From NCBI RefSeq assembly GCF_001442615.1, contig NZ_LMXN01000004.1, positions 419,643 through 483,642 of the forward strand: 64,000 nucleotides of DNA. Direction: 5' to 3'. Under the pieces are notes generated by a model. It made no database searches. It saw nothing but the letters and a program-made list of their open reading frames with translations, and was not told where the DNA came from. Positions 43,856-53,741 of the stretch are shown piece by piece. Within the stretch, counting starts at the first letter, position 1. Each line of letters begins with the position of its first letter. The translations under genes and the position numbers were made by a program. Origin of the DNA: Algoriphagus resistens. GTDB lineage: Bacteria; Bacteroidota; Bacteroidia; Cytophagales; Cyclobacteriaceae.

Positions 43856-45365
43856 AGAAGAATACGACATTGTCATCATAGGATCAGGACTTGGGGGATT
43901 ACTCTGCGGATATGTGCTTGCCGAGGAAGGAAAATCCGTATGTATCCTTGAAAAAAATGCGCAGATAGGCGGAAATCTCCAGACGTTCAAACGGGACAAA
44001 GTCAAATTCGATTCCGGAGTCCATTACATCGGTGGCCTGGACAAAGGCCAGGCACTTTATCCCTTTTTCAGATACTTCAACCTGATGGACAATGTGGAAA
44101 AAGATCTTCTGGATAAGGACGCATATGATGTGATTTCTTTTGAAAATGATAAGGCGCACTATCCGCATGGACAGGGATACGAAAATTTTGTTCAGCAACT
44201 GCTCAGGCATTTCCCCCACGAAGAAAAAGGCCTGCGTAAATACTGCGGGGAAATACAGCGCATCTGTGAAAAATTCGAATGGTATAATTTAGACAGAGAT
44301 TATACCGAAACTGATGAAATGAGTGCTTTCAGCCTCAGTGCCAAGCAGGTAATTGCCTCCTGCACCAGTGATCAAAAACTTCAAAAAGTACTCGCAGGAT
44401 CCAACTTGCTTTATGCAGGAGACGGAGAATCATCCCCGTTTTATATTCATGCACTGATACTGGATTCCTATATTGGCAGTGCTTACAAGCTGAAGCACAG
44501 CGATCAGATCTCAAAGCAACTCCGCAAGGATATCAAAAAAATGGGTGGGCACATTTTCATTGACGCGGAAGTAATCAAAATCAACAATACCCCCAAGTTT
44601 GTAGAATATGTGGAGCTTGCCGGCGGAGAAACTATAAGAGGAAAGCAATTCATATCCAACATCCATCCCACCCAGACATTCAGACTATTGAATACCGAAG
44701 GGCTTCGGAAAGTGAATGTCAACCGTATGATGCAACTGGAAAACACAACTTCGGCTTTTATTCTCTATATCAAGTTAAAGCCCAATACATTCAAATTCTC
44801 AAATTGCAACCGGTATCATTTCATAGACGAAGATGTATGGAATGCGCACAGCTATGATCCTGATAATTGGCTCAAAGCCCTGGCAATATTCAACTCAAGA
44901 CCCAATACACAAACTTTCTATGCCCATACGCTCACCGCTATGGCATATATGAAGTATGAAGATGTGAAAAGGTGGGAGGATAGCTTCAACACGACCCTGA
45001 GTGAAAGTGAAAGATCTGATGATTATGTGAAATTTAAGAAAGAAAGGGCTGAAGAAATGATAGCGGCATTGGCAAAGATTTATCCTGACTTTGACAGTTG
45101 TATTGAGAGCTATTATACAGCCACACCTCTTACACAGCGGGATTATACAGGAGCGATAGAAGGGGGATTGTATGGGATAAAGAAGGATTTTAATGCCCCG
45201 GTAAAGTCTTTTATCAGCGCCAACACGAAGCTAGACAACCTATTTCTGACTGGCCAAAATGTTATTTTACATGGGGTTCTCGGGGTAACGATTAGTGCCA
45301 TGGTCACCTGTCAATTCATTCTTGGTAAAAAATACATGTTAGACAAGCTCAAGGCTTTTGCCTGA
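43842..45365 (+). CDS. Phytoene-desaturase/carotenoid-isomerase-like FAD oxidoreductase
   Basis: 507 residues from ATG at 43842 (MPQLKEEYD), overlapping the ligase end by 14 nt. FAD fold IIGSGLGGLLCGYVLAEEGK near 14-33, EKNAQIGGNLQTF near 38, DSGVHYIGG near 59, and a C-terminal LTGQNVILHGVLGVTISA (about 470-487) as in CrtI/CrtISO and retinol saturases. It may isomerise or oxidise the conjugated chain. No carotenoid genes are near, so a polyene-pigment role is inferred. Last gene of the rightward pigment set. Confidence 0.82.
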   Translation: MPQLKEEYDIVIIGSGLGGLLCGYVLAEEGKSVCILEKNAQIGGNLQTFKRDKVKFDSGVHYIGGLDKGQALYPFFRYFNLMDNVEKDLLDKDAYDVISFENDKAHYPHGQGYENFVQQLLRHFPHEEKGLRKYCGEIQRICEKFEWYNLDRDYTETDEMSAFSLSAKQVIASCTSDQKLQKVLAGSNLLYAGDGESSPFYIHALILDSYIGSAYKLKHSDQISKQLRKDIKKMGGHIFIDAEVIKINNTPKFVEYVELAGGETIRGKQFISNIHPTQTFRLLNTEGLRKVNVNRMMQLENTTSAFILYIKLKPNTFKFSNCNRYHFIDEDVWNAHSYDPDNWLKALAIFNSRPNTQTFYAHTLTAMAYMKYEDVKRWEDSFNTTLSESERSDDYVKFKKERAEEMIAALAKIYPDFDSCIESYYTATPLTQRDYTGAIEGGLYGIKKDFNAPVKSFISANTKLDNLFLTGQNVILHGVLGVTISAMVTCQFILGKKYMLDKLKAFA

Positions 45366-45785
45366 CATACCCGACTTCTTTAGCAAGGAATATGTGCATA
45401 GAAGCGAATCAATCCCTGTTTAAAAAAAATCATACTATTCATTTCTCCTGCTGTTCCTGTGAAACCAGGATAGCTTAGCCTTCCCCATTTTTTGTACTAG
45501 TTGTGGTGATATAAACTGTACTATCCTCCTAAATCACACGTTAGGCTTAACCAGTATTAACAAATAATCCTAAAAGAAAAATTAAGCTATCCATAGAGTT
45601 ACAGTATAATCACTGAGCAAATCAATACACTGGTTGTCAAAAACTTGACTCGTATTGTCTTGCTAAATTTCGGTCAAATCCCAGTTTATGGCACATTTCC
45701 GAAAACCTAAAAAAAGCAGGGAGATCAGGCGGAAAAGAATTCATTTTGCTTAATATTGAGATTAAATTACTCTTCAATCAACACC
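45366..45785. other. Gene-free spacer before parA
   Basis: No supported gene. The longer parA frame from 45756 would need a TTG start and lacks similarity in its first ten residues. The parA promoter should lie here; TAAATTTC near 45664 is a near match to TAnnTTTG but has no TTG at the right distance. Confidence 0.4.
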
Positions 45786-46568
45786 ATGGGAAAAATCATT
45801 GCCATAGCCAATCAGAAAGGCGGAGTAGGCAAAACTACCACAGCGATGAACTTGGCGGCTAGTTTAGCCATCCTGGAATTTAAGACCCTGGTGATTGACG
45901 CTGATCCGCAGGCAAATACCACCTCCGGGCTGGGTCATGATCCCAAATCCATCAACACCAGCATTTACGAATGCATGGTAGACGGAATTGATGTCAAAGA
46001 GATCATCCTCAGCACAGAAATTGAGTATCTGGAATTGGTTCCATCACATATCGACCTAGTCGGTGCTGAGGTGGAAATGATCAATCTGGATAATAGGGAA
46101 GAGAAGATGAAAGAGGTCATCCATGAACTAAAAGACCTGTATGATTTCATTATCATTGACTGCTCTCCTTCCCTGGGACTGATCACAATCAATGCTCTTA
46201 CAGCGGCAAACTCTGTAATCATCCCTGTTCAATGCGAATATTTTGCATTAGAGGGCTTGGGAAAATTATTAAACACCATAAAAATTATCCAGACCAGATT
46301 AAATCCTGATCTGGAAATTGAAGGCATTTTACTTACCATGTACGATGTGAGACTTCGTCTCTCCAATCAGGTAGTGGAAGAGGTAAAGGTGCATTTCAAA
46401 AACATGGTTTTTGAAACTATTATTCCCCGCAATGTGAGACTTAGCGAGGCTCCCAGTTTTGGTTTACCGGCGATTTCCTTTGATGCCGATGGAAAAGGTG
46501 CAGTTGCCTATTTAAATCTTGCAGGCGAAATTGTACAGAAAAACAACTTGCAAAAAGTGACCAAATAA
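45786..46568 (+). CDS. parA: Chromosome partitioning ATPase ParA
   Basis: 260 residues from ATG at 45786. Deviant Walker [15 protein letters not shown] at 11-24, [13 protein letters not shown] near 40, Walker [15 protein letters not shown] near 115, and the usual ParA/Soj C-terminus ([14 protein letters not shown]). Together with ParB 2 bp downstream it moves replication origins apart. The following genes (DUF5683, dapB, lepB) keep this order in many Bacteroidota. Confidence 0.95.
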   Translation: MGKIIAIANQKGGVGKTTTAMNLAASLAILEFKTLVIDADPQANTTSGLGHDPKSINTSIYECMVDGIDVKEIILSTEIEYLELVPSHIDLVGAEVEMINLDNREEKMKEVIHELKDLYDFIIIDCSPSLGLITINALTAANSVIIPVQCEYFALEGLGKLLNTIKIIQTRLNPDLEIEGILLTMYDVRLRLSNQVVEEVKVHFKNMVFETIIPRNVRLSEAPSFGLPAISFDADGKGAVAYLNLAGEIVQKNNLQKVTK

Positions 46569-46570
46569 CT

Positions 46571-47482
46571 ATGTCAGACCAAAAACCGAATCGTAAAAAA
46601 AGTGTATTGGGAAGAGGTCTCGGAGCCTTACTGGAGGATAGCCCTGCCAAGCACAAATCTGAGGAAATTTTACCTGAGGTAGTTAAAACCGGGATTTTCG
46701 AAATCCCTCTGGATCAGATTCAAGTCAATCCATTCCAGCCCCGTGTTCACTTTGATAAAGATGCATTGGCAGAACTTGCCGAATCAATTAAAGTTCAAGG
46801 CATCATTCAGCCCGTTACGGTAAGGAAGCTGGATGTAAATGAATATCAGCTAATCTCCGGAGAACGTAGATTTCAGGCTTCAAAAATTGCCGGGCTAACC
46901 CAGATCCCTGCTTACGTCCGCACTGCCAACGACCAGCAAATGCTCGAAATGGCGCTGATTGAAAACATTCAGCGTGAGAATCTAAATGCGCTGGAAATAG
47001 CGCAATCTTACCAGCGACTACTCGCCGAGTGTGATCTAAAGCAGGAAGAGTTGGGAGACCGCGTGGGTAAAAACAGAACTACTGTAAATAACTATTTACG
47101 ACTTCTCAAACTCCCCCCTACCATACAGGCGGCTATCCGGGACCAGCAGCTTTCTATGGGGCACGCGCGTGCTTTGATCAATGTAGAGGACGTGGATACG
47201 CAGCTCGCTATTTTCAAAAAAGCCGTAGAGGAAGAACTGAGTGTGCGAAAAGTGGAAGCATTGGTAAAGGCTTTAAGCGAAGGCAAGCCGGAGAAACCTT
47301 CCGTTCCTGAACTTGATCCTGTTAGAAAATACGAGATCAACAAACTTCAACAGCGACTGGCTTCTCATTTTGGGACCAAAGTGGCATTAAAGTCAAATGC
47401 AAAAAATAAAGGCGAAATTAAAATTCCCTTTACCTCCGCCTCTGATTTGAATCGGATTCTCGAAATCCTGGAAATCATTTAA
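46571..47482 (+). CDS. parB: Chromosome partitioning protein ParB
   Basis: 303 residues. N-terminal RKKSVLGRGLGALL motif, ParB/Srx domain (IPLDQIQVNPFQPRVHFD near 45-62, ISGERRFQASKIAG with the GERR CTP-binding motif near 95), helix-turn-helix (LDLGDRVGKNRTTVNNYLRLLKLP-like region near 160-185; GHARALIN near 197) and a C-terminal dimer domain. parS sites were not searched exhaustively. Confidence 0.95.
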   Translation: MSDQKPNRKKSVLGRGLGALLEDSPAKHKSEEILPEVVKTGIFEIPLDQIQVNPFQPRVHFDKDALAELAESIKVQGIIQPVTVRKLDVNEYQLISGERRFQASKIAGLTQIPAYVRTANDQQMLEMALIENIQRENLNALEIAQSYQRLLAECDLKQEELGDRVGKNRTTVNNYLRLLKLPPTIQAAIRDQQLSMGHARALINVEDVDTQLAIFKKAVEEELSVRKVEALVKALSEGKPEKPSVPELDPVRKYEINKLQQRLASHFGTKVALKSNAKNKGEIKIPFTSASDLNRILEILEII

Positions 47483-47484
47483 CC

Positions 47485-48090
47485 TTGAAGCGCTTAGTTT
47501 CTGATAGCATAGTACATTTCAGAGTCCCACTGATTTTAGTGGGTCTTTTGCTTTTCTGTTTCAGTTTGAGCAGTGTATCCATGGCTCAGGAAACTGACAC
47601 AACAGCGAGAGTAGAACCGACGCCAAAATCAAAGCCCGACTACTCCCTGCTTCCAAAAAACCCTAGAAAAGCTACTATATTATCGGCAATTTTGCCGGGG
47701 GCAGGACAAGTATATAATGGAAAAGCGTGGAAAGTCCCACTTATTTATGGCGGCTTTATTACCGATATATATTTTATCAATTTCAACAATCGCCGCTACC
47801 AAATCTTCAAGCAGGCACTTGCTGATTTTGACGATGAACTTCCAAATGATTTTCCCAGCTTAAACCGGGATGGGTTGGTGCGTAATGTAAACTATTGGAG
47901 AAAAAGCCGTGATCTTTGCTACCTCGTTTTAGTAGGAATCTATGCACTGAACCTAATCGATGCGAATGTAGATGCCCACCTGTCAGGCTTTGATGTCTCT
48001 GATACGATCTCATTGAAATTAGAACCTCACTACGAGAGTTTTTCATCAAACAATAAATCGATGGGACTTTCTTTAAAACTCAACTTTTAA
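47485..48090 (+). CDS. DUF5683 family envelope protein
   Basis: 201 residues with a TTG start, 2 bp after parB. A hydrophobic N-terminal stretch (about 15-35) ending MAQ is probably a signal peptide. The family motif PRKATILSAILPGAGQVYNGKAWKVPLIYGG lies near 58-88, then a membrane-like stretch near 148-168. Function is unknown; the place beside parAB and dapB is usual in Bacteroidota. Confidence 0.82.
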   Translation: MKRLVSDSIVHFRVPLILVGLLLFCFSLSSVSMAQETDTTARVEPTPKSKPDYSLLPKNPRKATILSAILPGAGQVYNGKAWKVPLIYGGFITDIYFINFNNRRYQIFKQALADFDDELPNDFPSLNRDGLVRNVNYWRKSRDLCYLVLVGIYALNLIDANVDAHLSGFDVSDTISLKLEPHYESFSSNNKSMGLSLKLNF

Positions 48091-48092
48091 CT

Positions 48093-48815
48093 ATGAATAT
48101 TTTACTTCTAGGCTACGGAAAGATGGGCCAACTGATCGGTCAGCTAGCAGAATCCCGTGGTCATAGCATTGCCGGAAAAATCAATATCGACAACCGTGAG
48201 GAATTGAATTCTTTGGATACCAAAGCGATAGACGTAGCGATCGAATTCAGTCAACCTGAGGCGGCTGTTGCTAACATCAAGTGGGCGATAGAACGAGGGA
48301 TTCCTGTTGTCTCCGGAACCACTGGCTGGTTAGATCAAAAACCCGAAATAGAACAGCTTACCCTGGCGGAAGACGGGACATTTTTCTATGCTTCAAACTA
48401 CAGCATTGGTGTCAATATTTTTTTTAAAATCAATGAATTCCTTGCCAGGCTGATGAATGAAACCACCGGCTATAAAAGCTCAGTGGAAGAGATTCACCAT
48501 ACGGCTAAAAAAGATGCACCATCCGGAACAGCAATCACATTGGCGGAAGGCATTATCAGGAATATAAATGGACTGACCGACTGGAAGCTGTCCGAAGACG
48601 CGTTCAAAAATGAACACTCCCTGCCGATTACTTCCAAACGAATAGATCCTGCCCCTGGAACACATATCATCCGTTATTCCTCCGAAATCGACGATATTGA
48701 GATCACCCACACCGCCCACAGCAGGCAAGGGTTTGCCCTTGGCGCAATTTTAGTAGCTGAGTGGATTCAAGGAAAGAAAGGTGTGCTTTCTATGGATGAT
48801 TTTCTATCTTTCTGA
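48093..48815 (+). CDS. dapB: 4-hydroxy-tetrahydrodipicolinate reductase
   Basis: 240 residues: NAD(P)H-binding LLGYGKMGQLIG at 4-15, VSGTTGW near 78-84, SNYSIGVNIFF near 105, catalytic EIHHTAKKDAPSGTA near 133-147 with the His/Lys pair. Lysine and diaminopimelate pathway, cytoplasmic. Confidence 0.95.
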   Translation: MNILLLGYGKMGQLIGQLAESRGHSIAGKINIDNREELNSLDTKAIDVAIEFSQPEAAVANIKWAIERGIPVVSGTTGWLDQKPEIEQLTLAEDGTFFYASNYSIGVNIFFKINEFLARLMNETTGYKSSVEEIHHTAKKDAPSGTAITLAEGIIRNINGLTDWKLSEDAFKNEHSLPITSKRIDPAPGTHIIRYSSEIDDIEITHTAHSRQGFALGAILVAEWIQGKKGVLSMDDFLSF

Positions 48816-48830
48816 ACTTAAAAACCAATC

Positions 48831-49907
48831 ATGAGTAAGTCAACAAAGAAAAAATCAGCTGCCCGGGAATGGGGTGATGCCTTGATTTTTGCAGTAGTAG
48901 CAGCCAGTTTGATCAGATGGCTATTACTTGAACCATTTACAATTCCTACCGCCTCAATGGAGAAATCCCTTTTAGTGGGTGATTTCCTATTCGTAAGCAA
49001 AATGCACTATGGGACGAGAGTTCCAATGACACCTCTTCAAGTTCCTCTTACCCATCAGAAAATCTGGGGGACAGAAATCCCATCTTATTCAGATGCAATT
49101 AAACTGCCTTATTACAGATTGCCAGGTTTCTCGGATGTAGAAAGAAATGATGTGGTCGTATTCAATTATCCTGTGGAATTCCAATACCCGACAGACCTAA
49201 AAACCAACTACATCAAACGGGCTGTAGGGATTTCAGGAGATGTGGTCCAAGTCAAAAACGGTGACCTTTTCGTCAATGATAAACCTGCCATGCAGCCTGA
49301 GGAAATGCAGTATTCTTACGATGTGGTCACAAACCGACCGCTTACAGAAGATTTTTTCAACCAATATGAAATCAATCCTGAAAGTCACTTTACGCTTAAA
49401 GATGGGCTATATGTGGTTTTTGCTACAGATGAAGTAATCAAAAGGCTAGAATCCTCACCTGTAGTGACCTCTACGACCAAACGCATAATGAAAAGTAATA
49501 ATGGAGAGTCCGAGATTACTTTTCTTGATGGAGCTACTTTAGGTTGGAACCGGGACAATTACGGACCACTTCAGGTACCTGCAGAAGGATGGACAATTGA
49601 AATGACCAGTGACAATGTCATGAGATACGGTTTCACCATCGAAAAATATGAAGGTCTGGATAAAGTCGAAGTTAAAGAAGGCCAGCTATTCATTGATGGC
49701 CAAAAAGTAGATAGTTACACGTTCAAGCAGAATTACTACTTCATGATGGGTGACAATCGCCATGATTCGCTGGACTCCCGATATTGGGGGTTTGTCCCGG
49801 AAGATCACATTGTAGGCAAAGCCTGGTTCCTATGGCTTTCCCTGGACAAACATGAATCTATGTTCAGCAAGATCCGATGGAGCAGAATATTTAGCGGAAT
49901 AAATTAA
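48831..49907 (+). CDS. lepB: Signal peptidase I
   Basis: 358 residues, long for the family and usual in Bacteroidota. Membrane segment 17-35, catalytic Ser42 in IPTASMEKSLLVGDF, Lys in TNYIKRAVGISGD near 130, and the box with FMMGDNRHDSLDSRYWGFV near 303-322. Between the two catalytic boxes lies a long insert typical of this phylum. Cleaves secretory signal peptides at the periplasmic face. Confidence 0.94.
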   Translation: MSKSTKKKSAAREWGDALIFAVVAASLIRWLLLEPFTIPTASMEKSLLVGDFLFVSKMHYGTRVPMTPLQVPLTHQKIWGTEIPSYSDAIKLPYYRLPGFSDVERNDVVVFNYPVEFQYPTDLKTNYIKRAVGISGDVVQVKNGDLFVNDKPAMQPEEMQYSYDVVTNRPLTEDFFNQYEINPESHFTLKDGLYVVFATDEVIKRLESSPVVTSTTKRIMKSNNGESEITFLDGATLGWNRDNYGPLQVPAEGWTIEMTSDNVMRYGFTIEKYEGLDKVEVKEGQLFIDGQKVDSYTFKQNYYFMMGDNRHDSLDSRYWGFVPEDHIVGKAWFLWLSLDKHESMFSKIRWSRIFSGIN

Positions 49908-49913
49908 ACTTAA

Positions 49914-49943
49914 GGCCCTGGGACAAATCCCAGGGCTTTTTTT
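49914..49943 (+). terminator. Rho-independent terminator after lepB
   Basis: Stem GCCCTGGGA (49914-49922) / TCCCAGGGC (49927-49935), loop CAAA, then eight T (49936-49943). Confidence 0.9.
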
Positions 49944-50605
49944 TACCAATTGATTGGCTCTAGGCCTTTAGCTTCCAGGTATTCATTCGCTTTTGAAAAG
50001 TGTCTACAGCCAAAAAAACCACGGTAAGAAGACAGCGGACTGGGGTGTGGGGCTTTTAAGACCAAATGTTTTTTAGCATCAATCAAAACTGTTTTCTTTT
50101 GGGCATAGGATCCCCAAAGCAGAAATACCACATGATCACGGGTATCGCTGACCGTTCGTATCACTTCATCAGTAAATTCCTCCCAGCCCTTTTTCTGGTG
50201 TGAACCAGCTTGATACGCTCTGACTGTGAGTGTGGCATTCAACAAAAAAACACCTTGGTCTGCCCAGCGGGTCAGGTCTCCGGTAGCAGGCAAAGGTTTC
50301 CCTAAATCCGATTCTATCTCTTTAAAAATATTCTGCAGGCTTGGTGGATAAGGAACACCGGGTTTTACCGAAAACGATAAACCATGAGCCTGACCAGGTC
50401 CGTGGTAAGGATCCTGCCCAAGAATAACCACTTTTACAGCATCTAAAGAGCAGTGGTTGAAGGCAGTAAAAATTTCTTTACCCGGAGGGTAAACATTTGT
50501 AGTCGCATATTCGTCTTTCACAAAAGTAACTAGGTTCTTAAAATACTCCTGTTCAAAGACCCGATTTAAACCGCGTTTCCAGCTCTTCTCAATTTTAACT
50601 TCCAT
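49943..50605 (-). CDS. ung: Uracil-DNA glycosylase
   Basis: 220 residues, family 1 [25 protein letters not shown] (about 62-83) with the catalytic Asp and Tyr, [10 protein letters not shown] near 122, and [14 protein letters not shown] near 185 with the catalytic His. Removes uracil from DNA. Confidence 0.95.
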   Translation of the reverse strand: MEVKIEKSWKRGLNRVFEQEYFKNLVTFVKDEYATTNVYPPGKEIFTAFNHCSLDAVKVVILGQDPYHGPGQAHGLSFSVKPGVPYPPSLQNIFKEIESDLGKPLPATGDLTRWADQGVFLLNATLTVRAYQAGSHQKKGWEEFTDEVIRTVSDTRDHVVFLLWGSYAQKKTVLIDAKKHLVLKAPHPSPLSSYRGFFGCRHFSKANEYLEAKGLEPINW

Positions 50606-50668
50606 CTGGATTTATTGATATTCAACCTATGAATTGTATATTTAAAGACTTTTATTTTGTTTAATACT

Positions 50669-51055
50669 ATGGTAGTTGCTATTACATCAGGCATTCAGGT
50701 AAGTGTTGAAGTTACTTATCAGGCAGAATTTTCCAGCCCCCATCAGCATCATTTTGTTTTCACATACAAAGTAACCATTGAAAACAAAAGCAACCAAACC
50801 GTTCAGCTATTACGCAGAAGATGGGAGATTTCTGATGCTGCAGAAGTCAAAAAAATAGTTGAGGGCGATGGGGTCGTCGGGCAGCAACCGATTTTGGAGC
50901 CTGGAGAATCGCATAGCTACGTTTCCGGCTGCAACCTGAAATCCGGTTTGGGGAAAATGACCGGGATGTATTTCATGGAAAAATTGTTCGACGGAAATAA
51001 ATTTGAAGTGGTAATCCCAGAGTTTCAAATGATTGCCAATTACTATTACAACTGA
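50669..51055 (+). CDS. apaG: ApaG domain protein
   Basis: 128 residues from ATG at 50669. VSVEVTYQAEFSSPHQHHFVFTYKVTIENKS (about 8-38), LLRRRWEISDA near 43, GEGVVGxQP-like GDGVVGQQPILEPGESHSYVSG near 65-87 and GKMTGMYFM. Single fibronectin-III-like fold; linked to Co/Mg phenotypes in other bacteria. Confidence 0.92.
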   Translation: MVVAITSGIQVSVEVTYQAEFSSPHQHHFVFTYKVTIENKSNQTVQLLRRRWEISDAAEVKKIVEGDGVVGQQPILEPGESHSYVSGCNLKSGLGKMTGMYFMEKLFDGNKFEVVIPEFQMIANYYYN

Positions 51056-51056
51056 T

Positions 51057-51836
51057 TTGCTCAACAAAGTTTACCCTCTTCTATCCTACCTCGTTTACTG
51101 GCTGAAGAAAGAGGACAGGCACTCACTTCAGTCGCCTTTTTTGTTCAGCACGTATCAAAATCTAATCAGCTTTATCAAAGCCAGAAAAAGGGAAGATCTG
51201 GATATTGAAGACTTTAGAAACCAGTTGCTATCATCAAAAGAAATTATTGTAGTAGAAGATTATGGTGCGGGATCCAAAAATGTCAATACCCCTAAAAGAA
51301 GGGTTGCTGAAATCACAAAATACAGCACTAGCAATCGGAAGTTCGCCCAACTCTACCAGTATTTCGCCGCCCTTACTCCAGCCGAGACAGTCCTCGAATT
51401 AGGAACTTGTACAGGCATCAGCAGTAGGTACCTTTCCAGGGTCACTAAGGGACAGCTTTATACGTTCGAAGGTTCCAAAGAAATAGCGAGAGTTGCATTT
51501 CCAATTCGGGGTTACGAAAATCTCAACGCAATAGTAGGTGACCTTAACCTGACTTTACCCAAAACCCTTGCAACTTTGGACACGGTTGATTTTGCCTTGA
51601 TTGATGCCACCCATACTTACGAAAATACCTTAAGCTATTTAAAGCAAATACTGCCAAAAACCAACACCAAATCAATCATTGCCATTGGCGATATCCATTG
51701 GTCCCGGCAAATGGAAAGGGCGTGGAAAGAAATTAAAAATATGCCTGAAATCAGACTCAGTTTAGATTTTTATGAATGTGGAATAGTGTTCTTCGATTAC
51801 CCAGGGGATAAAGCTGATTACATCCTAGATTTTTGA
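51057..51836 (+). CDS. Class I SAM-dependent methyltransferase
   Basis: About 259 residues. The start is a TTG at 51057, just after the apaG stop; an earlier TTG at 51033 would overlap apaG. LKKEDRHSLQSPFLFSTYQ near 15-33 and RVAEITKYSTSNRK near 80 are typical of an uncharacterised Bacteroidota family, followed by TVLELGTCTGISSRYLS (motif I, near 112), FALIDATHTYENTL and IIAIGDIHWSRQM. Substrate unknown. It converges with and overlaps the next gene by 12 nt. Confidence 0.78.
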   Translation: MLNKVYPLLSYLVYWLKKEDRHSLQSPFLFSTYQNLISFIKARKREDLDIEDFRNQLLSSKEIIVVEDYGAGSKNVNTPKRRVAEITKYSTSNRKFAQLYQYFAALTPAETVLELGTCTGISSRYLSRVTKGQLYTFEGSKEIARVAFPIRGYENLNAIVGDLNLTLPKTLATLDTVDFALIDATHTYENTLSYLKQILPKTNTKSIIAIGDIHWSRQMERAWKEIKNMPEIRLSLDFYECGIVFFDYPGDKADYILDF

Positions 51837-52415
51837 ATTCTGAAGGACCATAAATAATTCCGACCCTGATCGCTCCGGAATAGAATTGTAACAGGGGGCT
51901 ATAGTCTTCACTTCAAAATACTTTTCAAACAGCAACAGGTATTCATCTGCATTACCTCCAAATGGAGGTCCGTCAAAGTCAAATTCCCTGTCAAACCAAA
52001 CTCCTGCCAATTTCCCTCCCGGCTTTAATAACCGGGTCATTTTCTTCGCATAATCCTCCCTAAGGCTTGGATGAAGCGCACAAAAGAAGGTTTGCTCCAA
52101 AATCAAGTCATAAGAGCCTGCGTGTTCAAAGAAATTCTGATGATGGATATGCCCAGAGGGAAAACCTGGATTTAATGATTTAAACCGCACCAAAGGTTCT
52201 TTGGAAAAATCCAAAATGTGTAGATTATAAAAGCCGGATTGCCAAGCATACGCAGCTTCATATCCTGAACCGGCACCTGGAATCAGAATTTGAATCTCTC
52301 TGTTTTCAATTTGGTCTAAATATTGCTCAAGGGGTGGGGAGACAAAACCAATATCCCAGCCAGTTTTGTCCGAAGAGTACCTTTCGGTCCAATAATTATT
52401 ATCTAAGAAAGCCAT
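51825..52415 (-). CDS. TPMT-family methyltransferase
   Basis: 196 residues: YWTERYSSDKTGWDIGFVSPPLEQYLD (8-34) is the thiopurine-S-methyltransferase-like start, then ILIPGAGSGYEAAYAW (SAM site, about 43-58) and LEQTFFCALHPSLREDYAKKM near 106. In bacteria such enzymes methylate thiol, selenol, telluride or halide; the substrate here is unknown. Confidence 0.85.
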   Translation of the reverse strand: MAFLDNNYWTERYSSDKTGWDIGFVSPPLEQYLDQIENREIQILIPGAGSGYEAAYAWQSGFYNLHILDFSKEPLVRFKSLNPGFPSGHIHHQNFFEHAGSYDLILEQTFFCALHPSLREDYAKKMTRLLKPGGKLAGVWFDREFDFDGPPFGGNADEYLLLFEKYFEVKTIAPCYNSIPERSGSELFMVLQNSKI

Positions 52416-52432
52416 TTTAACGCCTTATTCGA

Positions 52433-53362
52433 ATGAATACTGAATTTGAAAATAACCCGCCACAAAAGAAAGACCATGGGAAAAACATAATTATTATTGT
52501 CTTGGTACTACTCGTGATCATAAGCGGTATCAAACTTTATACAGATTATGTAGACCGCACCAAAAAGTCTGAGGAGATCCTCCTTCTTTCTACTGAAAAC
52601 AATGACCTGAACAAGCGCCTGGATTCAGTGACATACCAGCTTGATCTAAGGATTCAGGAAATCGAAAAGCTCGGTGGTGACGTGAAAGCTCTTGAAGAGG
52701 TGCGTGATCAGCTAATCTCTGAACGAAATACGTCAAGGCAAAGAAGTTCCTCAGAAATTGTGGCTTTAAACGAGAAAATCAAGGGCTACAATAGTATGAT
52801 CGTAGAGAAGGATCAGGAAATCCTGGAGTTGCGGGCAATGAACCAACAACTATTCACGGAAAATCAAGATCTAAAAACCACACAGGCAGAGATAGAGGAA
52901 GAAGTGGCCCAGCTGAATATCCAAAAAGAAGACCTGCAAGCTAAAGTCAATGTGGCCTCCATGCTGAAGGCTGAGAATATAGAAATAGTGGCGGTGAATT
53001 CCAGAGGAAAAGAACGGGTGGAAACTACCAAGGATTTTAAAAACCGTCAAATAGAACGCATCAAAGTGAGCTTTAATCTTGCCGATAACAAAGTAGCCGA
53101 AAAGGGACCAAGAAACATCTATGTGCAGGTATTAGCGCCAAATGAGCAACCGATTTTTGATGTGGCAAAAGGGTCGGGCACATTTATGATGGATGGAGCA
53201 GAGCAATTCTACACCGTAAAGCAGGATGTTATTTTTGACAATACAGAACAAGAATTAACCTTCTTCTACGAAAAAGGCTCAGATTATGTGTCAGGCACCC
53301 ATCAAGTCAAAATATTTGTCGACAACTACGAAGTCGGTTCAAAGACTTTCACTGTAAAATAA
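52433..53362 (+). CDS. Membrane-anchored coiled-coil protein
   Basis: 309 residues. One membrane segment at about 18-36, then a long coiled coil (about 45-175) with heptad-like runs of Leu/Ile and Gln/Glu, then a beta-rich C-terminal domain (about 190-308: RGKERVETTKDFKNRQIERIKVSF, GPRNIYVQVLAPNEQPI, GTHQVKIFVDNYEVGSKTF). It faces the periplasm by the positive-inside rule. Widespread in Bacteroidota without known role. Divergent from the TPMT-like gene (17 bp). Confidence 0.75.
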   Translation: MNTEFENNPPQKKDHGKNIIIIVLVLLVIISGIKLYTDYVDRTKKSEEILLLSTENNDLNKRLDSVTYQLDLRIQEIEKLGGDVKALEEVRDQLISERNTSRQRSSSEIVALNEKIKGYNSMIVEKDQEILELRAMNQQLFTENQDLKTTQAEIEEEVAQLNIQKEDLQAKVNVASMLKAENIEIVAVNSRGKERVETTKDFKNRQIERIKVSFNLADNKVAEKGPRNIYVQVLAPNEQPIFDVAKGSGTFMMDGAEQFYTVKQDVIFDNTEQELTFFYEKGSDYVSGTHQVKIFVDNYEVGSKTFTVK

Positions 53363-53741
53363 GTTGAAGGGCAGGCTTTAAACCCAAACGAGAGGTCTGG
53401 GAATTGAAAATTCAAAGATTGAATCCTATCCCATACCCGTATAAATCAGAGGCTGTCCTAAAATTTTGAGACAGCCTTTTTCATGGCAGTCCGTCATTTT
53501 TTGCCACAGAGACCACCGAATATAATACAGAGACCACAGTTCTAACCTGCACCGCAAGTACAGAGGGTCATATCCTTTTTCGCTGGTTGAACAGAACATA
53601 CGTGTCATGTAAAAAAAGCGTTCATTCCATTAACTTCTACACACTTTTCTTCTCAAATCTTTTACACAGGCTCTCATTGGCAATTTTGGAGTCACATGCA
53701 GGGATATTTTCCAGCTTCCTCACTTTTGGTTTAGCTATCCA
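53363..53741. other. Spacer with terminator and CAGAGACCAC repeats
   Basis: Contains the terminator at 53450-53481 and, just after, two copies of ACAGAGACCAC about 21 bp apart (near 53513 and 53533) plus a third partial CAGAG near 53562. No gene supported. Degenerate CACAGAG-type filler repeats are often seen between Bacteroidota genes. Confidence 0.45.
53450..53481 (+). terminator. Rho-independent terminator
   Basis: Stem AGGCTGTC (53450-53457) / GACAGCCT (53470-53477), then a T-run to 53481. It ends the coiled-coil protein transcript, 88 bp past the stop. Confidence 0.8.
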
